From positions 24,857,672-24,921,671 of the forward strand of contig NC_049984.1 in the NCBI RefSeq assembly GCF_000003815.2: a stretch of 64,000 nucleotides of DNA, given 5' to 3'. The position numbers were made by a program, and so were the translations under genes. Source of the DNA: Branchiostoma floridae (lineage: Eukaryota > Chordata > Leptocardii > Amphioxiformes > Branchiostomatidae). Every line of letters starts with the position of its first letter. The stretch's first letter is position 1. The notes beneath the pieces were generated by a model, which saw nothing but the letters and a program-made list of their open reading frames with translations, ran no database searches and had not been told where the DNA came from. This document shows, piece by piece, positions 45,857 through 57,673 of the stretch.

Positions 45857-46829
45857 CCCTCAAACCACCGTAGCTTTTTTGCGACGTAGATTACCGTATG
45901 GGGTCAAAACTGACCCCAAAACATTTTGTACAAATACAGTTTTTTGTGTGACACTTTTTGTGATTTTTATATATGTTTAGTTTCACAAATCTATGTGGAA
46001 CAGTCTGACATGATTAGGTGAGAATATTTCTAGCTCATTATCATAATTTATGCAAAAGATCATGATGACCACATTTTGCACCAATGCTATTCAGACCGGG
46101 AAGGAGATTTTTGATGACAACTTCAATGCCGTATAACGTCTAAATGGCTCACGCTAGGGCCACCAAACTTGGTAACTTTTTAGAAAATGTTGAAAGCAAA
46201 AATTTTCAGTGAACAAAGTATGTTCATCGTTTTTCATGTTGCCATGGCAACGAAATTCTGACAGACATATCTATTACTAATTATTATTATTATTAAGTTT
46301 TCTAATTTTGTATTAAACATTTAAGTTTTAAGGTTTTCTTAGCAGATATCAGTTGTTTATCACATCTTATGAAATTAAACGTAAATTTCATACCTCAATA
46401 TTCATGATTTATGCTAATTCAATGACGTCATCAGGAAAAATCCAAGATGGCAGCCGAGATTACCTAAATGACGTCATAATGTCGTCATATAACATGATAT
46501 TGGCACAAAAGCTGTTACAATATTTTTGGCTTACATGTACATCATTCTCTAAAAATTTCGTGATTCTAAGATAAGTAGTTTAGGTGTAGGTCGGAAAAGT
46601 TTGTTTTAAAAAATGCTGGGGTCAGTTTTGACCCCACTGGACCATACATAAACTTTCTAAGATAACTTAATCAATAATGAGCCAATCTCGTTAAAAACTT
46701 ATAAGAAGTTATAGGACATATATACAAACAAACTCATGGGAGGAAATTTGTTTTCGACCACAAATGCCATGATGGCACACATCGATATACGCCTGGGGTC
46801 AGTTTTGACCCCATACGGTGGTTTGAGGG
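45857..46829. mobile_element. piggyBac-like non-autonomous element flanked by TTAA
   Basis: CCCTCAAACCACCGTA at the left and TACGGTGGTTTGAGGG at the right are terminal inverted repeats. Both are flanked by TTAA (45853-45856 and 46830-46833), the diagnostic piggyBac target. Subterminal GGGGTCAAAACTGACCCC and GGGGTCAGTTTTGACCCC add inner inverted repeats. The 973-bp body has no transposase frame. Confidence 0.9.
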
Positions 46830-46879
46830 TTAACAAAGTGAGGAACAATGGACGTTAATCTAATTTGGTCACGCAATCC

Positions 46880-48345
46880 CTTCTTGCGTGCCTGGTACTA
46901 CCGGCTCAATTGACCTACAGTACTTTGACCCGAATATTGGGACACGGATTTTACTTCACGAAATGGGGAGGGGGCGTACTCATGACACCTGTCAGAGCAC
47001 TTGTTGTTTGTGTGAGTCTGACGTTTTTCCAGTGCACCATTTTTGCGTACCTGGTACTACCTTGGCTTCTCAACGACCTACAGTCCAGTGACACCCTCAT
47101 ATTAGTATTATAAGGGCGCTGGTATACACGTAAAAATGGTAAAACGAATAGGGAATCATCCGATCTGTGCCATGTACCGATGATACTTACCTGTTGTCTG
47201 CGTGACTGACATTCAATCAACCGTTTTTGCGTACCAGGCACTTATGGTCTTGGCTTCTCAATGACACACAGTCCTGTGACCCTCATATTATTTATGACAC
47301 AGATTTCACTAAGGAGCTATCTATACCATGTATCGATGACACGTACCTGTTGTCTGTGTGACTGAATTTCAATGAACCCTTTTTGCGTTCCTGGCACTAC
47401 CTTGGTCTTTTCAATGACCCACAGTCCCGAGACCCGCTAATTATACTGTTCTTATGACACAGATTTCACTAAAAACGAATGAGAGGAATATCTATATCAC
47501 ATACGTACTGATGACACTTTACCAGCCCACCTTTTTACGTACCTGGTACTACATTGGTTTCTCAATGACCCACAGTCCTGTGACCCTCATATCACTATTC
47601 TTAGGCCTTCATAGGACATGGCTTTTACAAAAACGAATAGAGAGAGATATCGGTACAATGTACCAATGGCACTTACCTGTTGTCTGTGTGACGGTGTTTT
47701 GGTCCACCCGTTTTTCTTGCCTGTCACTACGTACCTTGGTTTTTCAATGACCTGCTGTCCCATGACCCTCATATCATAGTCTATTATTTATAAGTCGCTG
47801 CTTTCACTTCAAACGAATGGGGAGATATCTGTACCATGTACTGATGACACATACCTGTTGTCTGTGTGACGGTATTTCGGTCAGCCGTTTTTGCGTGCCT
47901 GGTACTACCATATGGTTTCTCAATGACCCACTGTCCTGTGACCCTCACATACTGTCATTGTTATTAGACACGGCTGCTTTCACTTAAACTAAACTGGGGG
48001 ACATCCCGGTACCAGCGACACTTTGTTGACCACCTGTTGTCTGTGTGACGGTATTTGGGTCCACCCGTTTGTTCTATTTGCTTTTGGACAGACGAGGACA
48101 ATGTGGTACTGCCACTCAAGTTAATAGTAACTTATGTTAACAGTGCCACATACACAGTACAGACAGAAGGTAAATGTAGTCTTTTATCTCACCGACCGAA
48201 GTCAGGTACCCATTTTTACACCTGGGTGAAGTGAGAAATGTCGTGTAAAGCGCCTTTCCCAAGGGCACAACGTCGGGGGCACGGCGGGTATCGAACTCGG
48301 GACGGTGTTTGAGTCCACTATTTTTGCGTACCTGGCACTACCTGC
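46880..48345. repeat. 150-180-bp tandem minisatellite, about eight units
   Basis: The phrase TTTTTGCGTACCTGGTACTA-CC, then TTCTCAATGACCCACAGTCC-TGTGACCCTCATA and TACCTGTTGTCTGTGTGAC recurs near 46884, 47041, 47223, 47379, 47531, 47710, 47887 and 48322. The final interval is enlarged because a SINE-like sequence sits inside it. No coding. Confidence 0.85.
48185..48325 (-). repeat. tRNA-SINE copy, minus strand
   Basis: On the minus strand a B box-like GAGTTCGATACCC is followed by TTGTGCCCTTGGGAAAGGC and CACTTCACCCAGGTGTAAAA-ATGGGTACCT, matching the body of the SINE at 2163-2465. The head and tail are truncated. Confidence 0.7.
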
Positions 48346-48349
48346 CTCT

Positions 48350-50447
48350 ACCAGCCGACCTCCAAGGTCAACAGACACAGATCAGTGACGCTAAGGTCAC
48401 AATGTCACATGCCCTTTTCCGTTAAACATTACGAGCTATTTTGAAATTTTATGCACTGTTTATTGTACCCCTGTAATGTAACGTTGTTCCAAGTGTTATC
48501 GGTTTATGGTTAGTGAAGGGTTATTAAACGTTTCTATTCTACATAGCTCGTTATTTGTTATTCTGAATTCAATGTTAAACGTTATCGAGCTCGAGCTCTT
48601 CGTGACTTGTAGACCCACGGAGCGAATCATTTGGTGGGTTGACAAAGCGTAACACGATTGGGTTTCAGGCTGCATACGTGCCTGACAAACGTGTGGCACT
48701 GTTCAATAAAAAGCAACAGGTAAAGGAAGTCCCATAGCCTTTTTTAATTGTTGATCCACTGTGTCTGAGGTACGGTATTGGAAGGTGGAGCCCATCCCTC
48801 TCCATCCACAGTTATTTTTTACCTCCCCAATCACACCAACTGAGTCAGTGAGGGAAGACGTGAAGAAAAGTACCTTTCTCATTGACAAAACTTCTAGCAA
48901 GGAATGTTACGAATCTAGCGCATAACCTTTAATATCTTGTGTCAGCTTAGTCGAGCTAGTCACTCGGCCTATTAACGCCACGTTACCGAATTTTTACATT
49001 TCAACAACACGCCCTTCTTACATGACACCTATCGACCGAAAATGACCTTGCCCTCTTTTTTGACGAGTCTGCAACATTTTGCTACAAAACCGTACATGTA
49101 TTGTCACCCACAGAGGTTGTGCACGTTAATATGTATATTGCATATGAAGCTTCCACGTTCAAGAAAGTGAGAAGTCAGACATGTATGATATACTAACGTT
49201 ACATTCAGTAAGCGTACTAAGACCTACCTGTAGATGAAGAAAAAATGCGAGTGTTCTTGTCCACTGCAAGCCGTAGAATGAGCACCTAAGGTGTCCAACA
49301 AAAGGATCTACCTATGTGAAGGTCGTTGCATGTGTAACTGACACCACAGGTGTGACGGAGGACCAATCACCGGCAAGTATGGGGGCGTGGCGTCGCCATG
49401 ACGACCAAAAAGAAGATGGCAGCAACCATTGCAGAGATAGTACCAGGTAGCACCGTATACATGACGTCACGTGTGTGTCAGACTCATTAACATAATTCTT
49501 TGATTTGACAAGAAGAAGAACTTTATTGCACGACAATTGCCAATGATACAATGTGTGGCAACAAGCACATACAAAACAGTACATGAGTTGCTAATATCTA
49601 TTTGATAATCTAAGGAACTTATCTGTTTTATGAATAGTAATAGTATATATAAACAATCAAGCTAGCGTTATGTGTGCCATATCCTGGAACATTATGACAG
49701 TGTGCTGTGTGCTGAATTGACCGACATAGATAGTAACATACTAAACATTTCTGTCTTAATATGTGGTAACATTGTATCAGACTTACATTTATTAGACTAC
49801 AACAATTTTTGTCTATCTCTATCATATGTTGGACTATCCATTATAAAGTGGAATTGATTCTCAATATCATGATTTATTTATTCGGCCCATGTAAAGACCT
49901 ACAGACAGTTTAGGACTGCCAAACTTAATTCATGCTCTCGAAAAGTGCTAGCTATGAATAACAAGAAAATAATGATTATGAAAATACCTTTTCCATTGTC
50001 ATACGAGCAAATGCAGTCAATAATCAGATCGTATACAACTGTATGTTGACAAAAACACAACTTGACATTATTATTTATACATATTTTTTATGATAGAAGT
50101 GTTGAAACTACTGATGAAAGCTCTATTGTTCTTTCACACAAATGTGATTTTGTACTAAATAATGTTTTTTGATAAACATACTGTCTCATACTGCCTTTTA
50201 AAAAAAATGCGAGATAGACTGGCCTAAACTGTCTTTTTAGAAATAAACTCCAACAGAGACATATTGACACAATCACAATGTGAGATATACTGTCTCAAAC
50301 TGTTTTGAAAATAGAGATACACTGACACAATGTGATATACATGTATACTGTCTCATGCTGTCTTTTTAAAATAATTTTACAACATTATCTATTTGCATAT
50401 ATTACGGAATTCGATTCAATTCCCAAACAATTGTAGTACCGTTAATA
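48350..50447. other. Intergenic, no gene recognised
   Basis: AT-rich, with short open frames lacking family resemblance. The part near 50447 is probably the 3' UTR of the minus-strand acetyltransferase gene; an exact polyadenylation site was not assigned. Confidence 0.35.
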
Positions 50448-53378
50448 CTATAACATAGGTTCTTTTCTAAAGGCGTAGACTTGTACAGATACATTGATGA
50501 CAGGGTCCCCTACTCCGGGAAACAGAGCCTTAGAGTAGTCTCCTGTGTTGTCCCTGATGTATCCACATCTCCGGTACAGTCTTATTGCTCTCTCGTGGTA
50601 CTCAGAAGTCGTCAGGACGATCTGGAAACACATTCAGTGAAAATTGAAATTAGAACATTGTCATTGAAGCATATAGTTGCTAGCCTGAGTATCATCCTCC
50701 GTAGTAACCGCTGGCTCACGACTTTCGCTTGCTAACCACGGAGTCGTGAGCCAGCGGTTACTACAGAGGATGATACTCAGGCTATATAGTTGCGAAAGCA
50801 CAAACATTTAGTAACCCGTGAACTAATGGGCTCTTTCATTGACCCATGACCTGCGTCTGTCAGTTGTTACGCGATGTTGGGCTGATACATACATCAATGC
50901 TGGCGACTCTGAAATTTATTTTCTGTCCGTCTAGCAAGTTACGTGTGTAGCAATTCTTAATCTTACCTGCTGTCACTCAGAGGTGCACGTGACTAACATG
51001 GAAAATAGATAATGCGCGGAAATACAAACAAGCAAACAAACGGACAGGCCAACATGGATGGATGGACGGATGACAGCATATGGAAGGATGGGTGGGTGGA
51101 TAGATGAATAGATGAATAGATTTTGATGGAATATGATAAATACAGAATAAGAAGAAGACCTTTACATCGCACTGTCTGTGTGGCGAGGGCTGACAATACT
51201 GACTGAAATTCAAGTTTATCTTTGTGGATGTAACAGTTATCTCTGACTATTAAACAACTGAGGATCATCCGCCAACAGCGGACCCTTACCTTACGAAAGC
51301 CCAGAGCGACACGTGTGCGTGAATAGAAGACGGCATTTTCACCCAGTGTTTTTACATGGCTACGCAAAATAATGCTATGATATGGGTCAAGGAAAGCAGC
51401 AATCAGGCTATTTCTAAATGACGTCACCAAAGCTTCCCAGAAGCATTTGACATAAAGATTATAAGTTTATCTAATCCCCTAAAGATTGTCACAGCGAAAA
51501 AGTACCACCACAACGGTCTTCAACTTCTATGAAACTTTAACGATTTCCAATGAAACCCAACGGGGCAAGAAGTTGGCAAAAGAAAATCCGCAAAAGACAC
51601 GTCGTAAATCAACTTGCGTACCAACAACTTCACGAAGCAACAATAGTTCGTCAATGATGTTCCAGAACAAGTCTTTGATTTGCTCTCGTGGCAACGCGGC
51701 ACAAACAGATCATCTACGAACAGGAACGCATCGTTCGTGTGCTTGTTCGCTGTTTCTAGTTTTTGGTGAATTTCTGCGTTTCTCAGTCCGAAAATGGTAC
51801 AGTCTACCTGTCCATCTGAGAAAACCCATTTCAGGAAGGACCGCTTGGCCAGGTACGTTTGCATTTCTTGTTTTCATTACGATTTGTCGTCTCTAATACT
51901 TAACAGTGATGGAATCTCAACTTCTTCTTCATATACCTCCGGAGGTTAACGATGATTTCCGGTTATCAACGTTGAAGAATGCTCTGATAGAAGGGTATGT
52001 TGAATTTATTTTGTTGAATTGGCTATTTTCTTTTTTCTTCCAGCACATAATGATAATAACTTTGTTACTGTTAATCAAGAATTGTATCTGATANNNNNNN
52101 NNNNNNNNNNNNNNNNNNNNNNNNNNNNNNNNNNNNNNNNNNNNNNNNNNNNNNNNNNNNNNNNNNNNNNNNNNNNNNNNNNNNNNNNNNNNNNNNNNNN
52201 NNNNNNNNNNNNNNNNNNNNNNNNNNNNNNNNNNNNNNNNNNNNNNNNNNNNNNNNNNNNNNNNNNNNNNNNNNNNNNNNNNNNNNNNNNNNNNNNNNNN
52301 NNNNNNNNNNNNNNNNNNNNNNNNNNNNNNNNNNNNNNNNNNNNNNNNNNNNNNNNNNNNNNNNNNNNNNNNNNNNNNNNNNNNNNNNNNNNNNNNNNNN
52401 NNNNNNNNNNNNNNNNNNNNNNNNNNNNNNNNNNNNNNNNNNNNNNNNNNNNNNNNNNNNNNNNNNNNNNNNNNNNNNNNNNNNNNNNNNNNNNNNNNNN
52501 NNNNNNNNNNNNNNNNNNCATTGTCTGACCTTGATTGTACAATGCAGCATAAATACATAGGTGAGGTCCGGCTATAGATCTCATGTCTGGTTTGTGTGCG
52601 GTTTTGTGTACGGATTTAGAAGATACACAAATTCAGATGGATCGATGGAGAGTCATAGAGGGGGAATGCAGGGAGGAAAGGAGGGAGGGAGTGCCGAGGA
52701 AGAGAGTGAGAAGGAAGGAGGGAGGGAGGGAGGAAAGAGGGAGGGAGGGAGGGACGGATGATAGATGAATTGAATGGATAGAGATGTGGAAAGATGGATG
52801 GGTGGCTGAATGGATGAATAACGAACGAGCGAGCGAACGAGAGATTCCCGACCTCACACCATACACTGTACCTGTTTGACACCATCATCCCTGCAGTAGT
52901 CCTCCAAGTGTTCCACCAGCCTCCTCCCCACCCCCCTCCTCTGGTGCTCCCGACCCACGCGCATGCGGCACAGCTCCCCCACGCTGTCCGAGTGACGTAA
53001 CAACGTCACAGACCCCGCCACTCTGCCGTCACACACCGGTACCCACGTCCTGCGGCTTTTCCCGCCACCACACGAGCTGAACACGTCTGTTGTCCTAAAC
53101 ACCTCCGGTGCGGTACACTCAGTCCACGTTGCCAATGTTCGAAGAATTCCTAAGATGACTATAACTGGTGGTACAACAAATGCCAATGGCAGACTTCCAG
53201 TTGAGTAGTTAACCAAAACAGAGAAGAAAACCATCCAGATTAAGGATGTCCTTTTCCCCAGTAGTTTTAGGATGGTTTTGCTCTTGGAATGGTCCCCCAA
53301 GAGGGAAGAGCCGATGAGGTCAGCCAATTGTGGAGTCTCTTCTGGAGACATCTCGCGGATTTGGACGTCCTTGTCCAT
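50448..53378 (-). CDS. NAT8/camello-like membrane N-acetyltransferase
   Basis: Two coding exons on the minus strand, 53378-52872 (169 codons, donor CAG|GTACAG) and 50621-50448 (57 codons plus stop, acceptor GTGTTTCCAG), join in phase 0. The product is 226 aa, the usual NAT8 length. Residues 44-85 form a long hydrophobic stretch interrupted by NYSTGS, the membrane anchor or hairpin of NAT8 proteins. The GNAT core follows: VPVCDGRVAGSVTLL, then VGREHQRRGVGRRLVEHLED with acetyl-CoA-binding Q146-x-x-G149-x-G151. The C-terminal RAIRLYRRCGYI is the conserved strand-helix end of GNAT folds. Vertebrate NAT8 acetylates cysteine conjugates or protein lysines in the ER; substrate here is inferred only by family. 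An acceptor (CTTTCCCACAG) 21 bp upstream of the ATG implies a 5' UTR exon upstream. The intron contains an N gap. Confidence 0.85.
50681..50784. mobile_element. Hairpin MITE with 9-bp target duplication
   Basis: TAGCCTGAGTATCATCCTCC and GTAACCGCTGGCTCACGAC are mirrored by GTCGTGAGCCAGCGGTTAC and GAGGATGATACTCAGGCTA around a ~20-base loop, giving ~42-bp arms. TATAGTTGC flanks both sides (50672-50680 and 50785-50793). It lies 60 bp upstream of the last acetyltransferase exon's acceptor. Confidence 0.9.
51285..51990 (-). pseudogene. Broken, unrecognised protein-like sequence in the acetyltransferase intron
   Basis: The minus strand has protein-like readings in shifting frames. One (51860-51690) includes SFLKWVFSDGQVDCTIFGLR and ETANKHTNDAFLFVDDLFV. 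The next, in another frame, reads EQIKDLFWNIIDELLLLREV. A third (51430-51287) includes SLIAAFLDPYHSIILRSHVK and ends at a donor-like AAG|GTAAGG. I recognise no family. A decayed gene or transposon with frameshifts is the likeliest reading. Confidence 0.3.
52094..52518. other. Assembly gap (N)
   Basis: 425 N within the acetyltransferase intron. Open frames across it are artefacts. Confidence 0.99.
52640..52830. repeat. Purine-rich simple repeat (GGGA/GGAT)
   Basis: Runs of GGAGGGAGGGAGG and GATGGATGGATG-like words, about 85% purine on the plus strand. The long open frames on both strands here are low-complexity artefacts. Confidence 0.85.
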
Positions 53379-53449
53379 CGTGAGCAGTGATTGGTCCCTG
53401 TGGGAAAGTTGAGAAAAGGTCAGTTTCAAGGACAAGCAAGTCAACTACA

Positions 53450-53634
53450 CCCTCGCACACCGCCACATACGCACGCACACAACTTGTCGCACAGACAGAC
53501 ACGCACACACACACACACGCATGCACACACACACACACACACAATCACACACACACAAATACTCAAACACACATACACAGGAACACACACACCGTACGCA
53601 CGCACACACGCACACACACACACGCACACACACA

Positions 53635-53730
<96 letters not shown>
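53450..53730. repeat. CA/CG-CA dinucleotide microsatellite
   Basis: About 280 bp of ACAC and ACGC repeats, ending in an uninterrupted (CA) tract of about 70 bp. It lies 70 bp upstream of the acetyltransferase exon's acceptor, in its 5' intron. Open frames of alternating T-H or C-V residues are artefacts. Confidence 0.97.
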
Positions 53731-53732
<2 letters not shown>

Positions 53733-54600
53733 GTAGCCTAGCACATGCTAAAGCTAGATCTGAAAGTAAACAAAGCCCATTACCAGTATTATGAATAACT
53801 GAGAGAAGCCGAAGCGCCTGGTTTGACCAGCTGTCTTCCAGGTACGTATATGGCGCACCATAAGCGGGTTTATAGTGCAAAGTTCACTGACCTCTCTAGT
53901 TGAACCCGCGAAGCAGGGTACTTCAGATCATTGTGTGCAATTATCAATGTTTCCGCTAGAGGTAGCTCCTGCCTTAGTCAGGATCAGAGACATGCGTGGC
54001 GTATATGGCATTTATGATTGTCTTCAAATATAATGTCGAATGTCATCCAGACTTCTCTGTTGATAGGAGTTGAGTAAGTTTCCACCAGATTAAAAAGATG
54101 GCTGGACATTGTAGAATACATTTGTTTGTATGGATATGCAATGATTCGGCAAAACTTGAAACAAAGAGTTAGCTACCCAGCAATCTTTTAACAACTTTAC
54201 TAAGCAATTAAGAACAGGGAGCTTTATTTTAATTTCTTGTTATATATAGGTCAAATAAAATATCAAATTAAGCCATACTGCCTTCACTATATGGATCACA
54301 TCCTCTAGTGTAGCCCAAAATTTATGCTAGATTGCGGAAAAAAGTTCGACAAAAAAGTTGCCTCCCGATGGAATCTATCTTGGCAGGAAGATTGAACAAA
54401 TGACTGTACACAAAGAATATGTTTTATTTTGGTTTATTTGTTTAACTCATTAATCTTGTAGGGTATACGTAGTCTCTTCAGTTTTCAAAAAAATATTTCC
54501 AAGGGAGCCTTACCAAATAATACTTAGTTTCTTTTACATATTCTTTGATAAATTGGAAGACTATACTCCAAAGTACCCATTTCATTTTCTTTTTCTGTTG
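53731..54600. other. No gene recognised
   Basis: Possibly contains a 5' UTR exon of the acetyltransferase, but none could be placed. No repeat terminus identified. Confidence 0.3.
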
Positions 54601-54604
54601 TTCT

Positions 54605-54662
54605 TGAACATTTGCCCATTGTTTGCCCATTGTTTGCCCATTGTTTGCCCATTGTTTGCCCA
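54605..54662. repeat. 11-bp tandem repeat (TTTGCCCATTG)
   Basis: Five consecutive copies of TTTGCCCATTG, the last truncated. No coding significance. Confidence 0.95.
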
Positions 54663-55182
54663 GCTTCTTTGTAGATGTCCATCTTTGTAGATGATGTAAT
54701 GTTCCTTTTTTTAACGGACAAAACTTGGTTCGCGTGTTGATGTAATCCAGATCACCAAGTCGTCGTGGCCTTAAATATGAGTATTTTCGCCTTCAAATGA
54801 GTGTTTTTTCAATGACATGCCCTACCTTTTTCACCCCACAGTTAGGGTCACTCTGAAGCTAAAAGTAGGTCTGTGTTTCTTCTCCCTGGTTGCCTTACTT
54901 TACTTCCTGACCAGGCAACCTTACCAAAAACCTTGTTAACGCAAACTCCCCTAACGTATATAACATACACCATTTCGCAACTTGACAATGCGTGCTGTTA
55001 CCTTCGCCAAGAAGGATATACTTTTGCTAACGTTTGTAAGTATCTCGACGGACAGCGTAACTAGAGAATGCTTGGATGGATTGTATTGAAACTTGGTGTA
55101 GATAGGTATTGATGAGACCATAAAGTGATAAGATTTTTGGCCCTCCTAGTGACATGTTACGGTACTGAAGCGGAAATTCTGG

Positions 55183-55795
55183 TTTTAACACCCTCCGATT
55201 TAATTTGGAAATTCCATTATTATTTGGGAGTGACCTTCCAGATCTCAGCAACCGTACACCCAGATGGGCTGATATCATAAGCTGTAAGTATAAATGATGT
55301 AAGAAATACATAGCAGCCAATAACGACCCTCTGGGGATTAACCTAAATTGGCATAACTGTACATAATTATGCATAATTATGCATAGCTTTTGAGGGTTAT
55401 GCATAATTATGCATAAGTTTCCAATTGTTATGCATAATTATGCATAAGGTTCCAAGAGTTATGCATAATTATCCATAAGGTTCCAAGGGTTATGCATAAC
55501 TATGCTTGTTCAAAGCGGTTATGCATAAGGGTTCTGATGATTATGCATAATTCNNNNNNNNNNNNNNNNNNNNNNNNNNNNNNNNNNNNNNNNNNNNNNN
55601 NNNNNNNNNNNNNNNNNNNNNNNNNNNNNNNNNNNNNNNNNNNNNNNNNNNNNNNNNNNNNNNGCTTGTATTTCTTACATCATTTATACTTACAGCTTAT
55701 GATATCAGCCCATCTGGGTGTACGGTTGCTGAGATCTGGAAGGTCACTCCCAAATAATAATGGAATTCCCAAATTAAATCGGAGGGTGTTTTTTG
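55183..55795. repeat. Inverted repeat flanking a TTATGCATAA palindrome array and a gap
   Basis: The arm 55186-55312 (CACCCTCCGATTTAATTTGG ... GATGTAAGAAATAC) is mirrored at 55664-55791. Between them a 31-bp unit containing TTATGCATAATTATGCATAA and AGGTTCCAAG repeats about five times before 110 N. The left arm is adjacent to a copy (54985-55150) of the GGGGGCCC dispersed family. The structure is a single large hairpin-forming element. Confidence 0.8.
55554..55663. other. Assembly gap (N)
   Basis: 110 N inside a palindrome-rich inverted repeat, so the gap is probably caused by the secondary structure or by collapsed repeat units. Confidence 0.98.
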
Positions 55796-55939
55796 ATATT
55801 TCATATCATGTTCTTAACAGGCCATGGTCGTGATTTTCGAGTTGTAGATAGCTCTTGGGGCAAAGTGGTGTTTCGAACTGCAATGCCAATTTCATTTCAT
55901 AGTAATGGGGAAAAGGTCTTGTTAGTTGATACGGTAACA

Positions 55940-56825
55940 TCTATTATCATAATACCGGTACGTTTACGACGATTTCTCTAGCCATACTGATTTGACAAAT
56001 TGTCAACGCATCATTTTCTCCAGTTACATGTTGCTGTTATAGGTTACCCTTGCCACTTCTTCTGTGTAACTTTTCTGCCACTCTTGTCCTGCTAAAAGCG
56101 TAATATTGTAATTGTAACACGCCGCGGAATTACACGGCGAACGGGCGCGTGGTTGGGAGGGGGTAAAAAATACCGGTAGGAAGAAACACGGCACAATTAA
56201 CTGCCGCTATGTACATTTATACATCCTCTGATGTTCCTTCCTTTTCTGTCAGTAAATGCATAAAACATAAACCTGCATGAGCATACAAAATGTCATGAGA
56301 AAACGGACGTATACTGTCAAGAATTTTCATGCAACTTCTATCCGTCACAACCGCTATGATGTAACACTTCACTGCTAGCGTAGATATAAAAATGGCAGGA
56401 AAATGGCTGCGTACGTTCAATTTTGCCCATTCAGTCGTAGATCCGGGCTATTATGCAACGGTTCTTCACACTTTTACATGAGTTGTAGGTCACCAACAGA
56501 AATTCAAGATTGTTGTTGAATCATGTTTGTCTTGTGCCGTGAGCATGTGTAATCATGATCTATAAATTTGGCAATGAATGTGACAGTGTGTTCGTCCCAC
56601 GACGAGCTGCCTACCCCGAAAAAGATACTGAAAACTTTTGGCCTTGTTGTCTTTGAATGCATTGTTATCGATGCTTTGTAAATGATGTATTGGACACCTA
56701 GATGTCTGAAGTGTGCACAGCTCAGAAATAACTATTGTTGCACGTGTAGATCTCTTTAAGTTCCAGTATTTTTAATCTACCGGTATAAGTCTTACTACCG
56801 GTATTATGCCAATGCATGTACATGT
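55940..56825. mobile_element. Inverted-repeat element (~880 bp), copy 2
   Basis: Matches 44457-45337 in inverted orientation: CATCATTTTCTCCAGTTACA-TGTTGCTGTTA near 56010, CGCCGCGGAATTAC near 56122, CTGAAAACTTTTGGCCTTGT near 56628, and an end CCGGTATTATGCCAATGCAT. The left terminus reads CATAATACCGGT near 55947. No transposase. Confidence 0.8.
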
Positions 56826-57395
56826 TACCTGAGAATCGATTTAAAGTGGCGAAAATGACGACAAAGAAACACAACAAATGCAAGCTCCCGCACAAACTTA
56901 TTCGTCCCTTTCTTTCCCACCTCCAGAATATGAAGACGAAAAAGATTCTGTTCGAAGATACCTCGTAGAGTCCTCGTAGTTACACCAATTTGTTTTGTTA
57001 TTTTCTACAGCTAGCCAAAAACGTAGTGTACTACAGTTGTAGTATGTATGTACTTACATACATTCCCAGATTTACACAAGTCGCGGTATTGATTTCAACA
57101 ATGTCCAAAAGGCTTTCCACACTACAGATGTTTATTTTCATCCGGTTTACTAGGCGTGGAACACCTTAGTGACGTTCCGGAGTTCTGGAACGCGAATAAG
57201 GTGTGGAACACACGTGACCTCCATCGTGAAGGTGACTGTTGTCATGTATACAAACGTCTATTTTTAGACTGGCAGACAGAGAAAAGCAATCGAAGATAAC
57301 CATGACAGGCTTCACCCTCTTCTAGGTCAGAAACTGTACAAAGAACAACGTTTATGCTAATGTAATAGATCCACATATACGGTAGTCTGACTACT
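56826..57395. other. Intergenic, nothing recognised
   Basis: No exon supported. A short inverted repeat (GGAACACCTTAGTGACGTTCC and GGAACGCGAATAAGGTGTGGAAC) lies at about 57158-57212. Confidence 0.4.
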
Positions 57396-57475
57396 TCTCT
57401 CCAAGCAGAGGTTAGGCCCCGCCGGCTGTTTTTAGGCGACTTTAACCTACTTTCTATTTTGTACTGTTTTAGTGG
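57396..57475. mobile_element. Half copy of the CTCTCCAAGCAGAGG MITE
   Basis: CTCTCCAAGCAGAGGTTAGG followed by GCCGGCTGTTTTTAGGCGAC resembles the left half of 11634-11838. No right terminus follows. Confidence 0.7.
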
Positions 57476-57673
57476 CTTGTATAGCGACATTCGTGTTCTG
57501 ATATAAGTTTATTTCTGGTATACCGGTATAGCAATATCTATAATGTTAATTTTACCAATCGTCATTGAATAATGGTCCCCTACTAATGTGGTAAACGTTC
57601 AGTGAAGCGTGTATTATCCACTGAACGTTCGGGCCACTTGTGGCTCCGTCAATGAGGTGACGCCAAAATCTTA

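Noticed and set aside
52561-52888. Glycine/arginine- or serine/proline-rich frames
   Set aside because: Low-complexity GGGA repeats yield open frames on both strands with no family match.
53441-53880. Long open frames rich in T-H or C-V
   Set aside because: They are translations of a CA/TG microsatellite on both strands.
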